37,532 bases of DNA from a virus. This document shows, piece by piece, positions 5,888-12,808 of this stretch. The number at the start of each line of letters is the position of its first letter. The stretch's first letter is position 1. The notes beneath the pieces were generated by a model that saw nothing but the letters and a program-made list of their open reading frames with translations, searched no databases and was not told the origin of the DNA. A program made the position numbers and the translations under genes. The stretch is taken from positions 1 through 37,532 of IMG/VR virus record IMGVR_UViG_3300013233_000855; one strand, written 5' to 3'.

Positions 5888-5952
5888 AGTTTAATCATAT
5901 GTGAACTTTAGCAGACCCTGACAGGGGGCACAAGGAAACACGGAGGGGCGCA

Positions 5953-6414
5953 TTGCCGAGACTAAAGCACGTCGAGTTCCAGTTCCTGCTCTACTCCAAG
6001 TTCATCTCCCCGCTCGGCGACGAGCCAAAGCACGACGCCGACCACGCGGCCAGGGAGATCGGCATCTCGCGGTCAACGCTCTACAACTACATCGAGGGCG
6101 AGTGCTACTGCCCGCCCGACCTCATCTCTCGCATCTATAACGCCACCGGCGACGTGGACTTTCTGAATTTTATCGTAAACCCCACGGACAAGCGCCTCGT
6201 CGACAAGGAGAGCGTGCGCGCAGAGAAGGGCCTGGTCGAGGAGGTGCTCGACGTGGCCGGTACGGCCGGAGGGCTCGTAAATATGGTCCGCGAGGCGCTC
6301 GCCGACGGACGGCTGAGCGCGCTGGAACAGCACCAGATACTGCGGGGCATCGAGGGTGTGCATAAGGAGCTCGAGGATTTGAAGGCGTGCATCGGAGGGG
6401 GCAAGGGCAAATGA
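5953..6414 (+). CDS. CII-like phage regulatory protein (HTH)
   Basis: A 153-residue protein starting at TTG 5953, with GGAGGGG at about 5942 deciding the start. Residues 30-60 (HAAREIGISRSTLYNYIEGE) form a helix-turn-helix, followed by PPDLISRIYNATGDVDFL, typical of the CII-type regulators of P2- and Mu-related phages. The C-terminal 60 residues are helical with heptad-like leucines and suggest oligomerisation. It is the first confident early gene, so it probably influences the lysis/lysogeny choice or early expression. Its stop overlaps the next start (ATGA). Confidence 0.8.
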   Translation: MPRLKHVEFQFLLYSKFISPLGDEPKHDADHAAREIGISRSTLYNYIEGECYCPPDLISRIYNATGDVDFLNFIVNPTDKRLVDKESVRAEKGLVEEVLDVAGTAGGLVNMVREALADGRLSALEQHQILRGIEGVHKELEDLKACIGGGKGK

Positions 6415-6611
6415 GAAAGGCCATGCCGGCGAAGATAGAAAAATTCTACACAAAAAAAGAGGCCGCAGAGATACTGAGGCGCTCGCCGAAGACCATATCT
6501 AACATGATCTCGGCCCGTCAGTTGACCGCGATCAAGGGGCGCCCGGTGCTCATCCCGGCCTCGGCCATAACCGAGTTTTTGGGGAAGAGAAAGGCCCGGG
6601 CTCTCGCATGA
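6411..6611 (+). CDS. Small HTH DNA-binding protein (AlpA/excisionase-type)
   Basis: A 66-residue protein containing one domain: YTKKEAAEILRRSPKTISNMISARQ as HTH and LTAIKGRPVLIPASAITEFL as wing. This is the helix_turn_helix_17/AlpA-like arrangement used by excisionases and small transcription regulators. Start ATG 6411 overlaps the preceding stop by four bases. It is a second candidate for the directionality factor, besides the HTH gene at 2456. Position in the early operon fits either role. Confidence 0.8.
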   Translation: MRKAMPAKIEKFYTKKEAAEILRRSPKTISNMISARQLTAIKGRPVLIPASAITEFLGKRKARALA

Positions 6612-6868
6612 GGGACTCGGCCGCATACCGCGCCCTGGTCCACCGGCTGTTTGCAAGAGAGATGTCGGGGCGTGAGTTGATAGAGAAGGCCGGGCTGATG
6701 ACGGCTCGGCAGGCGCGGCTACCGGGCATGTACCCGGGCAGGAGGCTCAAGGCGGGCCCTGCGCCGGAGAGTTCGCGCACCTCCTTGCGCGACCGTGCGG
6801 CCCCGGATAGCGGACCCCTTAGCGGGGGCGAGCGACAAGAGCGTATCCGCCGCTCTTCCGGGGCCTAA
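6608..6868 (+). CDS. Small basic early protein, unknown
   Basis: An 86-residue protein starting in the 4-base overlap with the preceding gene. Residues 1-40 look ordered and helical (LVHRLFAREMSGRELIEKAG). The rest is rich in Arg, Pro, Ser and Gly and probably disordered. No family is recognised. The coupled start supports translation, but the low-complexity tail leaves some doubt about its full length. Confidence 0.55.
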   Translation: MRDSAAYRALVHRLFAREMSGRELIEKAGLMTARQARLPGMYPGRRLKAGPAPESSRTSLRDRAAPDSGPLSGGERQERIRRSSGA

Positions 6869-6900
6869 ACTGCGGAACTCTGCGAACGGAGGTGGAGAAC

Positions 6901-7083
6901 ATGAGCATACGGACCATAGACGCCCCTGAGAGGGGCGAGTACAAGGGCACACCGACGCTCTCGATACCCACGGGCGAGAAGGGCTACGCGTTCACTTTCG
7001 GGGTTAAAAAAGCCCGGGCCATAGTCGCGCACATCGAGGCGATACGGGCGTTCGCCCAGGAGCACGAGGAGGTGGAGGCATGA
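6901..7083 (+). CDS. Small early protein, unknown
   Basis: A 60-residue protein. GGAGGTGG at 6889-6896 is best spaced for ATG 6901 rather than GTG 6892. The sequence has a short beta-hairpin region (TPTLSIPTGEKGYAFTFG) and then a charged helix (VKKARAIVAHIEAIRAFAQEHEE). It reads like a compact phage accessory protein. Its end overlaps the next ATG by four bases. No function is assigned. Confidence 0.65.
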   Translation: MSIRTIDAPERGEYKGTPTLSIPTGEKGYAFTFGVKKARAIVAHIEAIRAFAQEHEEVEA

Positions 7084-7298
7084 TAGTAACAAAGAAGGAA
7101 GCGTTCGAAAAATGGTGTCCTTTTGTGCGAGAGGAAACGAAGGGCGACATTTACGACCATGCTAACCCATATGGGTGTATAGCCAACCGCTGTATGGCCT
7201 GGAGGTGGTCCACGGTCCCGGACGACAGCCGCAAGCCGGCCACCGGGTACTGCGGCATGGCCGGCAGGCCCGTGCCGACCGACGAGGTGGCGCCGTGA
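7080..7298 (+). CDS. Small Cys-rich phage protein (KWCPF...CMAWRW type)
   Basis: A 72-residue protein with four cysteines in the order KWCPFV, GCIAN, RCMAWRW and GYCGMAGRP. This KWCP/CMAWRW/GYCG arrangement recurs in small proteins of many temperate phages, and the four cysteines are consistent with a bound metal or Fe-S centre. The start overlaps the preceding gene and the end overlaps the next. The role is unknown; cysteine conservation suggests a folded metal-binding module. Confidence 0.75.
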   Translation: MIVTKKEAFEKWCPFVREETKGDIYDHANPYGCIANRCMAWRWSTVPDDSRKPATGYCGMAGRPVPTDEVAP

Positions 7299-7441
7299 TA
7301 CGGCTCGGGAGCCAGGTTGAAGTCGAAGGCAAAAAAGGCCGGGTCGTGACTATCTACACGGACGGCCGCGACAAGGACCTCGGGGTCGAGCTCGACGACG
7401 GCCCCGAGGTAGCGGTATCGAGAGACGAGGTAGAGCGATGA
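7295..7441 (+). CDS. Small SH3-like/KOW-like beta protein
   Basis: A 48-residue protein from GTG 7295, overlapping the upstream stop by four bases. The run RLGSQVEVEGKKGRVVTIYT then DLGVELDDGPEVAVSRDEVE is typical of a small SH3- or KOW-like beta barrel. It has no cysteine or membrane segment. It is too small for firm assignment, and the next gene starts at 7438 within its stop region. Binding to nucleic acid or protein is possible. Confidence 0.65.
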   Translation: MIRLGSQVEVEGKKGRVVTIYTDGRDKDLGVELDDGPEVAVSRDEVER

Positions 7442-7551
7442 TAAGTCTTTGGCCGCTGGTGCTGGTGATATTTATTGCCTTGAGCGTCGGGGCGTCTCTC
7501 GGTCTGCTAACGGCCTGCCTCATCGTGGCCGCGCGCGAGCCGGATGTTTAG
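7438..7551 (+). CDS. Tiny single-pass membrane peptide
   Basis: A 37-residue peptide from ATG 7438 to TAG 7549-7551, beginning MISLWPLVLVIFIALSVG and continuing hydrophobic to about residue 30. It is nearly all one membrane segment with a short REPDV tail. It overlaps the preceding gene (ATGATAA) and the next start (ATG 7544), so it is well embedded in the operon. Small membrane peptides in early phage regions may act as holin-like, exclusion or host-takeover factors. No specific function is visible. Confidence 0.6.
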   Translation: MISLWPLVLVIFIALSVGASLGLLTACLIVAAREPDV

Positions 7552-7741
7552 CGATTTTACGGTCGGCTTTCTCGTGGGCGCGGTCGCGGGCGCGGGCTTT
7601 GTAGTTGTGGCCGTGCTCGCCTGGGAGCTGATAGACGTGCTCAGAGAGAGGGCCCTGCCCGCAGAGCCGGCGGGCCGCATACGCCTGGTGGGAGACGAGA
7701 CGCCCCCTCACACCGGCTCAAGCGCAAGGAGGATGCCGTGA
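7544..7741 (+). CDS. Small membrane protein
   Basis: A 65-residue protein with a TM segment at about 7-29 (VGFLVGAVAGAGFVVVAVLAWELI) and a basic, Pro-rich cytoplasmic-type tail. It directly follows another membrane peptide, overlapping it by eight bases, and the pair may act together. There is no recognised domain. It ends in a 4-base overlap with the GTG at 7738. Confidence 0.65.
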   Translation: MFSDFTVGFLVGAVAGAGFVVVAVLAWELIDVLRERALPAEPAGRIRLVGDETPPHTGSSARRMP

Positions 7742-7944
7742 AAAAAAAGATAGAGGACATGACGCCCGAGGAGGCCCGGCGGTTCACCCGGGTGATAAAA
7801 CTGGCTGCAGAGCTCGATGTCCCGGTCATGGTCTTTACTACACCCGAGCGCTGCCTGAGCGCATACAGGCACATGGAGCTCGGCGCAAAGGTCGCGTCCG
7901 GCGAGCTGGTCTATTATGAGCCGCGGCAGGAGTACAGGCAGTGA
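7738..7944 (+). CDS. Small soluble early protein, unknown
   Basis: A 68-residue protein from GTG 7738. It begins KKKIEDMTPEEARRFTRVIK, a charged helix, followed by DVPVMVFTTPERCLSAYRHM, which looks like a strand-helix unit. It has one cysteine. It lies between two membrane-protein genes with 4-base overlaps on both sides. No family is recognised. Confidence 0.6.
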   Translation: MKKKIEDMTPEEARRFTRVIKLAAELDVPVMVFTTPERCLSAYRHMELGAKVASGELVYYEPRQEYRQ

Positions 7945-8159
7945 GCGTCTTCGCCTGGCTGATGACGGCCCTGTCAATCGCCGGGACCGTGCTCGTGGTC
8001 AGGCGGCGGCCCAAGGGGTTTGCGCTCTGGGTCGTCTCTAACGTGGGCTGGGTGGTAATCGACTGGCGCGCGGGGCTGATCTCGCAGGCCGCGCTCTTTG
8101 TCGTCTACCTGGCGCTCTCGCTCTGGGGCATATGGGAGTGGAGGCGGGAGAGGCGCTGA
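7941..8159 (+). CDS. PnuC-like small membrane protein
   Basis: A 72-residue protein starting at GTG 7941 with three hydrophobic segments: LMTALSIAGTVLVVRRRP, GFALWVVSNVGWVVIDWRAG and ISQAALFVVYLALSLWGIWEW. The pattern R-x-P-K-G-F-A-L-W-x-x-S-N and the W-G-I-W-E-W end are typical of short phage proteins related to PnuC, the nicotinamide riboside/NMN carrier. It is much shorter than PnuC (about 230 residues), so it may oligomerise or act as a partial unit. A role in nicotinamide-nucleotide uptake is an inference. Confidence 0.7.
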   Translation: MSVFAWLMTALSIAGTVLVVRRRPKGFALWVVSNVGWVVIDWRAGLISQAALFVVYLALSLWGIWEWRRERR

Positions 8160-8890
8160 TGGAGGGATTGGAGCTTATCGAGTGCCGGCCGTACGAGGCA
8201 CGGATAACGGCCCGGGTGTGCGCACTGAGGCGCGTCAAGGCCGAGGAGGTCCGGGACCGTTACGGACTGCCGCCTGCAAGCGTACAGAAGTGCGTGGAGT
8301 GCCCGGACGCGCGCGAGCCGGAGCCGGGCTCTGTATGCGCCACAAGGGGTTGCCCCCGGCCGGCCACGCGCAAGGGCGGCCACTGCGGCAAGCACGGCGA
8401 CAGAGAGCGACACCTGGCCCGCATACTGGACGCGCGCGAGGGACGCGACGAAAGACGCAAGGTAAAGGAGGCGAAGGTGGCGAAAAAGACAAAGACGTGC
8501 ATCGCATGCAAGCGCAGTATCGGCCCCGAGGAGCGTGCATACGCAGGGAAGTGCCCCGACTGCCGGGCCCCGAAGGGCAAGGCGAAGAAGGCCGCGCTTG
8601 AGCCGGTCCGTCCGGCGACCGTGGACTCGGACAACGAGGCCGCGGCTGCCATCCGGGCCGAGTGCAGGGGCATAGAGGCGTTGCTCCTCGATAAGAACCG
8701 CAAGTATGGCAACTCGGCCCTTGAGCCTGTCCGGACGTTCTCGCGGGCCGACCCGATAGAGCAGCTGAACGTCCGCATAGACGACAAGCTCTCGCGCATA
8801 CAGAGCGGCCAGGCCGACGACGACGAGGACGTGGAGCTCGACCTGATAGGCTACCTGGTGCTCAGGAGGATAGCGAGGAGGAAGCCGTGA
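8159..8890 (+). CDS. Zinc-finger protein with C-terminal Nmad1 (DUF1599) domain
   Basis: A 243-residue protein; ATG 8159 overlaps the upstream TGA. The N-terminal half carries cysteine pairs (KCVECPD, CATRGCPRP, HCGKHG) and a second zinc ribbon (TCIACKRSIG...KCPDC, about residues 116-140). The C-terminal 80 residues match the nucleotide-modification-associated domain 1 pattern: LLDKNRKYGNSALEPVRTFS, DPIEQLNVRIDDKLSRI and ELDLIGYLVL. Nmad1 proteins occur with phage DNA-base modification systems and are thought to act on nucleotides. The zinc part may bind DNA. The fusion suggests recruitment of this activity to DNA. Confidence 0.8.
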   Translation: MEGLELIECRPYEARITARVCALRRVKAEEVRDRYGLPPASVQKCVECPDAREPEPGSVCATRGCPRPATRKGGHCGKHGDRERHLARILDAREGRDERRKVKEAKVAKKTKTCIACKRSIGPEERAYAGKCPDCRAPKGKAKKAALEPVRPATVDSDNEAAAAIRAECRGIEALLLDKNRKYGNSALEPVRTFSRADPIEQLNVRIDDKLSRIQSGQADDDEDVELDLIGYLVLRRIARRKP

Positions 8891-9108
8891 CGGAGCTCCA
8901 GAAGAGGCGCATCTCTTCTTATCTTGCAGGCGAATACGACACATACATGAGATTCGACCGTGACGACCTCGCAGGAGCCATCGAGCCCTTCTCCTTCCCC
9001 GACGAGGACAAGGGAGAACTCGTCGACAACGAGTATCAGAGGGGGCGGGTATCGGCGCTGGAAAAGATACTGTATGAGCATCTAAGGCGCGGAGAAAGCA
9101 GACCATGA
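8887..9108 (+). CDS. Small acidic early protein, unknown
   Basis: A 73-residue protein from GTG 8887, overlapping the Nmad1 gene stop. It is acidic and mostly helical (RISSYLAGEYDTYMRFDRDD, then DNEYQRGRVSALEKILYEHL). The end overlaps the next ATG at 9105. No domain is recognised. Constant coupling to neighbours supports it as real. Confidence 0.65.
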   Translation: MTELQKRRISSYLAGEYDTYMRFDRDDLAGAIEPFSFPDEDKGELVDNEYQRGRVSALEKILYEHLRRGESRP

Positions 9109-9392
9109 AAAGAAACCGGACATACCTGCGTTTCGAGTGCGGCGCGCGGCTACCGGAGAAAGGGTTTCTCGTAGAGCCTTACCGCGAGCACGCCCGCAAA
9201 ATATACCGCAGGGCCAGGAAGGACGGGAGATATAGGATTATAGTCTGGGGGCGAGGTCCTCGACGAGATATACGATATGATTTTCTCCAAGGAGCTCAGG
9301 ATACCGGAGGGGTTCACGAAGTGACGTGCAGGGCGTTCGTCATAATGTATAAGGAGTTCGTATGTATCAGGAGATCGATATCAAAAAGCTGA
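9105..9392 (+). CDS. Small protein with probable frameshift at a G5 run
   Basis: The open frame gives 95 residues, but its end runs 31 bases into the ParB gene and reads like non-coding sequence after residue 49. Removing one G from the run at 9247-9251 gives a continuous, natural-looking ending, GEVLDEIYDMIFSKELRIPEG, with a TGA at 9322-9324, before the ParB ribosome site. The ancestral gene was therefore probably 9105-9324, about 72 residues. The extra G is either a real mutation or a sequencing error. N-terminal part: RTYLRFECGARLPEKGFLVE. Function unknown. Confidence 0.6.
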   Translation: MKRNRTYLRFECGARLPEKGFLVEPYREHARKIYRRARKDGRYRIIVWGRGPRRDIRYDFLQGAQDTGGVHEVTCRAFVIMYKEFVCIRRSISKS

Positions 9393-11122
9393 GGCCCTCG
9401 GGGCTCAACTACAGGAAGAGCATGGACAAGCAGGCGCTCGAGGAGCTCACGGCCTCGGTCAGGGCAAAGGGGGTCTTGCAGCCGGTCCTTGTCAGGCCGC
9501 TGGGCGGCAAGGGCAAGGCCAAGGGCAAGGGTAAGGCCAACGGCCAGACGCACGAGATCGTGGCCGGGCACAGACGTTTTACCGCGGCCAGGGCCGCGGG
9601 GCTCAAGGTCCTGCCGGCCATCGTCAGGGACCTCGACGACGAGACGGCGCTCGAGATCCAGGTGATCGAGAACAGCCAGCGCGAAGACCCCAACCCCATG
9701 GACGAGGCCCACGGCTTCAAGCGGCTCATCAAGATGGGTAAACACACGCCCGAGACCCTGGCGCAGAAGATAGACCACTCGAAGCGCTACGTGCTCGAGC
9801 GGCTGCGGCTCCTCGACCTGCCGAAGGCCGCCCGCGAGAAGGTCGCCGCCGGGGATCTCCCGCTCGGCTCCGCCCTCCTCATAACGCGCATAAAAGGCGA
9901 AAAGGAGCAGGGCGAGTTCCTCGACCACGTGCTCCACGGCGAATACGGCAACGGCATGACGATCAAGGACGCGAGGCAGCTCCTGCGGCAGGACTACATC
10001 CTTGACCTCTCCAGCGCGCCCTTTTCCACATCGGGGTGCAATGCCTGCCCCCTTCGGTCCATAAACCAGATAGACCTCTTTCCCGAGCTGAAGGACAGCG
10101 ACGAGTGCACGGACAGGGATTGCTACAGGAAGAAGACGATCGAGTTCTACGAGGAGATGCTCGCCGAGAAGGCCAACGAAGGGTTCAAGATCGTAAGGAC
10201 CGCGCAGAAGGTCAGGAGCAACCAGAAGATATCGGCCACCACGGACTCCTGGGACGAGGTGAAGCCGAAGAGGTATAAGTCCGCATGCACGAAGTGCCTC
10301 GACAACCACGCCTGGTATTTCTATGAGGAATACGGAAGGATACACTTCGGCGAGATATGCCTGGACAAGAAGTGCCTGAACAAGATGAACGCGCCGAAGG
10401 GCAAGGCCGGGGAGGCCCATGGCGTCTCGAGCATGTCCCACCAGGACGCGGCGCTCGAGAAGATGCGCCGCGCCGAGCGGGCCTCGAAGTGCCGCGACAG
10501 GTGGCTGAGGCGCAAGCTCGCCCCGAGGGTCGCGTGCTCGGGCACGCTCCAGAGGAGGCTCGCGCTCCGGGCGATCATGCACGACACCTACCACTGCCGC
10601 GGGGCGGTCGTGAAGCTCCTCACCGACGAGAAGCTCCCGCTCGGCAGGTTCGAGAAGCAGGGAGAGGTGTACATTGGCGACGAGTACGAGCTGGCGTTGC
10701 TGGTCCCTGAGCTGCTGCTCGACAGGGCCATAAGAGCGGCCCTGGTCGCCTCAATCGAGCATCTCCACGGCGAAGACGTGCTCCTCAAGATGATGGACGA
10801 GGCCGGGCTCGACCCGGAGCGGGACTTCGAGCTCGACAGGGAATACGTAACCTCGCAGAGCTTCAGGACGAAGGGAGACCTCCAGGCGCTGGCCCGCGAG
10901 CTCGGCATCGACGGCGCGAGCACGCTCCCCAAGGACGCCCTCATCGACAAGATACTGGCGGGCCCCATCCTCGGGCGGATGCCCGGGGAGCTGAAGGCGG
11001 CGTTCAGTCCCGAGTGGCAGTGCCGCGTCTGCGGGGCCGAGGAGAAGGAGAAGTGCGTTTGCCATTACGCCCCCTGCCCCTCCTGTGGCGACGACCCGGA
11101 GATCTGCGGGTGCAAGCCGTGA
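9362..11122 (+). CDS. ParB-domain protein with zinc-binding C-terminal region
   Basis: A 586-residue protein; AAGGAG at 9350-9355 supports ATG 9362. Residues 1-110 are a ParB/Spo0J-type N-terminal domain with the arginine box AGHRRFTAA and the IVRDLDDETALEIQVIENSQRED segment, interrupted by a Lys/Gly repeat insert (GGKGKAKGKGKANGQ). An HTH-like region follows (TPETLAQKIDHSKRYVLERL). Cysteine groups occur in the middle (GCNACPL, CTDRDC, ACTKCLDN, CLDKKCL) and at the end (CRVCGAEEKEKCVC, CPSCGDDPEICGC). Roles in DNA partition or in handling phage DNA are both possible. No ParA partner is present. Confidence 0.85.
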   Translation: MYQEIDIKKLRPSGLNYRKSMDKQALEELTASVRAKGVLQPVLVRPLGGKGKAKGKGKANGQTHEIVAGHRRFTAARAAGLKVLPAIVRDLDDETALEIQVIENSQREDPNPMDEAHGFKRLIKMGKHTPETLAQKIDHSKRYVLERLRLLDLPKAAREKVAAGDLPLGSALLITRIKGEKEQGEFLDHVLHGEYGNGMTIKDARQLLRQDYILDLSSAPFSTSGCNACPLRSINQIDLFPELKDSDECTDRDCYRKKTIEFYEEMLAEKANEGFKIVRTAQKVRSNQKISATTDSWDEVKPKRYKSACTKCLDNHAWYFYEEYGRIHFGEICLDKKCLNKMNAPKGKAGEAHGVSSMSHQDAALEKMRRAERASKCRDRWLRRKLAPRVACSGTLQRRLALRAIMHDTYHCRGAVVKLLTDEKLPLGRFEKQGEVYIGDEYELALLVPELLLDRAIRAALVASIEHLHGEDVLLKMMDEAGLDPERDFELDREYVTSQSFRTKGDLQALARELGIDGASTLPKDALIDKILAGPILGRMPGELKAAFSPEWQCRVCGAEEKEKCVCHYAPCPSCGDDPEICGCKP

Positions 11123-11442
11123 GACTTGTCGACGAGATGAGGGCCGAGAGGGCACGGCAGATCGAGAAGTGGGGGCGGCAGAAGCTCTCGCTGAGGGTCT
11201 GGGCGTGGGTCTGGCTCGAGGAGGTCGGCGAGTACTGCGAGGCCAGGCTCGAGCTGAGGGCGGCCGAGAAGGAATTGAAGGCGCAACACGAGAGGTTGAG
11301 CCAATACGAGATTCGCGTGCTCTTCGGGCCGTCCGTGGACCAATGGCGCGCCCGCGCCCGCGAGGAGCTCGTGCAGGTCTTGACCGTCGTATGGGCCTTT
11401 GTGGCTGATTACCGCCCGTGGCACGGGCTATGGAGGGTGTGA
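11119..11442 (+). CDS. MazG-like nucleotide pyrophosphohydrolase
   Basis: A 107-residue protein from GTG 11119, overlapping the ParB stop. RAERARQIEKWG, VWLEEVGEYCEA and REELVQVLTVVWAFV give the MazG-like pattern, with the EExGE metal-binding helix and an (E)EL helix. Such all-alpha NTP pyrophosphatases hydrolyse (d)NTPs or related alarmones. The second acidic helix is E-E-L-V-Q rather than the classic E..D, so activity is likely but unproven. With the Nmad1 protein and methyltransferase it fits nucleotide-pool or DNA-modification functions. Confidence 0.75.
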   Translation: MRLVDEMRAERARQIEKWGRQKLSLRVWAWVWLEEVGEYCEARLELRAAEKELKAQHERLSQYEIRVLFGPSVDQWRARAREELVQVLTVVWAFVADYRPWHGLWRV

Positions 11443-12254
11443 TGTCATTTGAATACGAGCTGAGAGGGTTCGATAATCTCAAACGGCGGCTCAGCGACAT
11501 GGAAAAACGGCAGATACCTTTTGCCACGTCGCTGGCACTTAATAGTACCGCCAGGCTAATCAGGAAGGAGGCCGTCAAAGAGATGAAGAGCGTCTTTGAC
11601 CGCCCCACCAGGTGGACGCTGGCTAGCCTCCAGTTGAAAATGTCTACCAAGAAGAAGCTGGTGTCGAGAGTAGAATACAAGGCGCAAGCAGGCAGGTATC
11701 TCTCGCCGGAAGTATCAGGCGGGCCTCGCGAGCTCAAGCCATACGAAAAGGCGCTGTGGAGGTTCGGCGTTCTGCCGACCGGATACTACACCGTGCCCGG
11801 GGCCGGGGCGAAGATAAACAAGGCAGGCAACATGAGCCCCGGGCAGATCACGCAGATACTGACCGGGGTGAACTCGCTCCCGGGTATGTCCGATACCGAA
11901 TTCTACGGCAAGGTAGGCGGCTTCAGAAAGAGGTCTAAAAAGACAGCTAATTACTTCGTCGTCAAGAAGAAGCTCGGCGGCCTCGTGCCGGGTATCTATA
12001 TCAGACTCGCCCAGAAGAGGAAGGGCATACGGGGGCTTAAAGACCCGCGGGTGAAACAGAAGGGCCTAAAGCGGGGAAAGTTCTACTCCGTCATCCAGGG
12101 CCGCAGAGTTCGGCCCGTGTTGATATTTGTGAAGGGCCCCCCGCGCTACAAGAAGCGGCTGCCGTTCTTCGAGATAGCACGGAAGACCATAGACAAGTAT
12201 TACGCGCGGGAGTTCGACAAGGCCTTTGCGCACGCAATGAGGACGGCAAGGTGA
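11442..12254 (+). CDS. Minor tail protein Z-like protein, displaced from the tail operon
   Basis: A 270-residue protein; GGAGG at 11432 fixes ATG 11442, which overlaps the MazG-like stop. IPFATSLALNSTARLIRKEAV near residues 25-45 and the following helical, Lys/Arg-rich region match the prophage minor tail protein Z pattern, and the C-terminal part is beta-rich (YSVIQGRRVRPVLIFVKG). In lambda, gpZ acts at the head-proximal end of the tail. Here the gene sits among replication genes, 15 kb from the tail cluster. It is very basic, unlike its neighbours. An alternative is a DNA-binding role derived from the same fold. Confidence 0.7.
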   Translation: MSFEYELRGFDNLKRRLSDMEKRQIPFATSLALNSTARLIRKEAVKEMKSVFDRPTRWTLASLQLKMSTKKKLVSRVEYKAQAGRYLSPEVSGGPRELKPYEKALWRFGVLPTGYYTVPGAGAKINKAGNMSPGQITQILTGVNSLPGMSDTEFYGKVGGFRKRSKKTANYFVVKKKLGGLVPGIYIRLAQKRKGIRGLKDPRVKQKGLKRGKFYSVIQGRRVRPVLIFVKGPPRYKKRLPFFEIARKTIDKYYAREFDKAFAHAMRTAR

Positions 12255-12301
12255 TAGACAGCCAGGGGGACTCGTAGAACGGGCACACGGTGGCGTAAGC
12301 G

Positions 12302-12535
12302 GTGAACAGGCACGAACGTAAGCGACAGGCAAAGAAGGCCCGCAGGAGGGCACGAGAGCGCGCCAGGCGCAGGAAGCACAGGCGGCGGCCAAAGGAGACT
12401 GCAACGACCTGGGGAGGGTTGACGGCCGCAGAGATCATGGCCTCCCTCGCACACAGGACACTTGACCGGGCCGTCGAAGGCACGGCGCACCAGGAGGATC
12501 GTGAGCACAAGAACGAACAGAACGTCCGGAGTTAG
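12302..12535 (+). CDS. Small very basic protein, low confidence
   Basis: A 77-residue ORF from GTG 12302. The first 30 residues are nearly all Arg, Lys and Ala (HERKRQAKKARRRARERARR), followed by a short ordered part (WGGLTAAEIMASLAHRTLDRAV). It has no strong ribosome site. It could be a nucleic-acid binding peptide or a chance ORF in Arg-rich sequence. It stands between the gpZ-like gene and the non-coding region at 12536-12808. Confidence 0.4.
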   Translation: MNRHERKRQAKKARRRARERARRRKHRRRPKETATTWGGLTAAEIMASLAHRTLDRAVEGTAHQEDREHKNEQNVRS

Positions 12536-12808
12536 ATCTAACAGAGACGCCGGCGCCGTAAACGGCGCCGGCAACCTTATGGTCTCTTCTTCGGGTTACT
12601 CCCTATTTATTTTTTTTGCCCGGGGCCGCCCCCTCTCCCCCCTTAAATAAAATCAGGCCAGATATCCTGATGAGAGGGGCCATAGAGAGGCCATAGAGAG
12701 GCGGATAGACACCAAAACAAGGCGCGGGTCCTTCCCGGGCTCTATGCCGTGCGGGTAATTTAGCCCCCGAACTTTTTTTGCGACTCAAAATTTTTTAGGC
12801 GCGGAATA
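12536..12808. other. Non-coding region with hairpin and CATAGAG repeats
   Basis: About 270 bases without a credible gene. It holds a perfect 10-bp hairpin (12549-12572, GCCGGCGCCG with loop TAAA) lacking an adjacent T-tract and a T8 run near 12608. It also has the dyad ATCAGG/CCTGAT (about 12650-12671), a tandem 11-base unit GGCCATAGAGA at 12678-12699, and an inverted CTCTATG at 12740-12746. It separates the early genes from the replication genes and is likely a control region. No consensus promoter is obvious. Confidence 0.6.

Noticed and set aside
9314-10594. 426-residue minus-strand frame opposite the ParB gene
   Set aside because: It is a shadow of the plus-strand ParB gene with composition typical of antisense frames in GC-rich DNA.
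12549-12572. Rho-independent terminator
   Set aside because: The stem is perfect but is followed by AACC and not T; the nearest T run is over 30 bases away.
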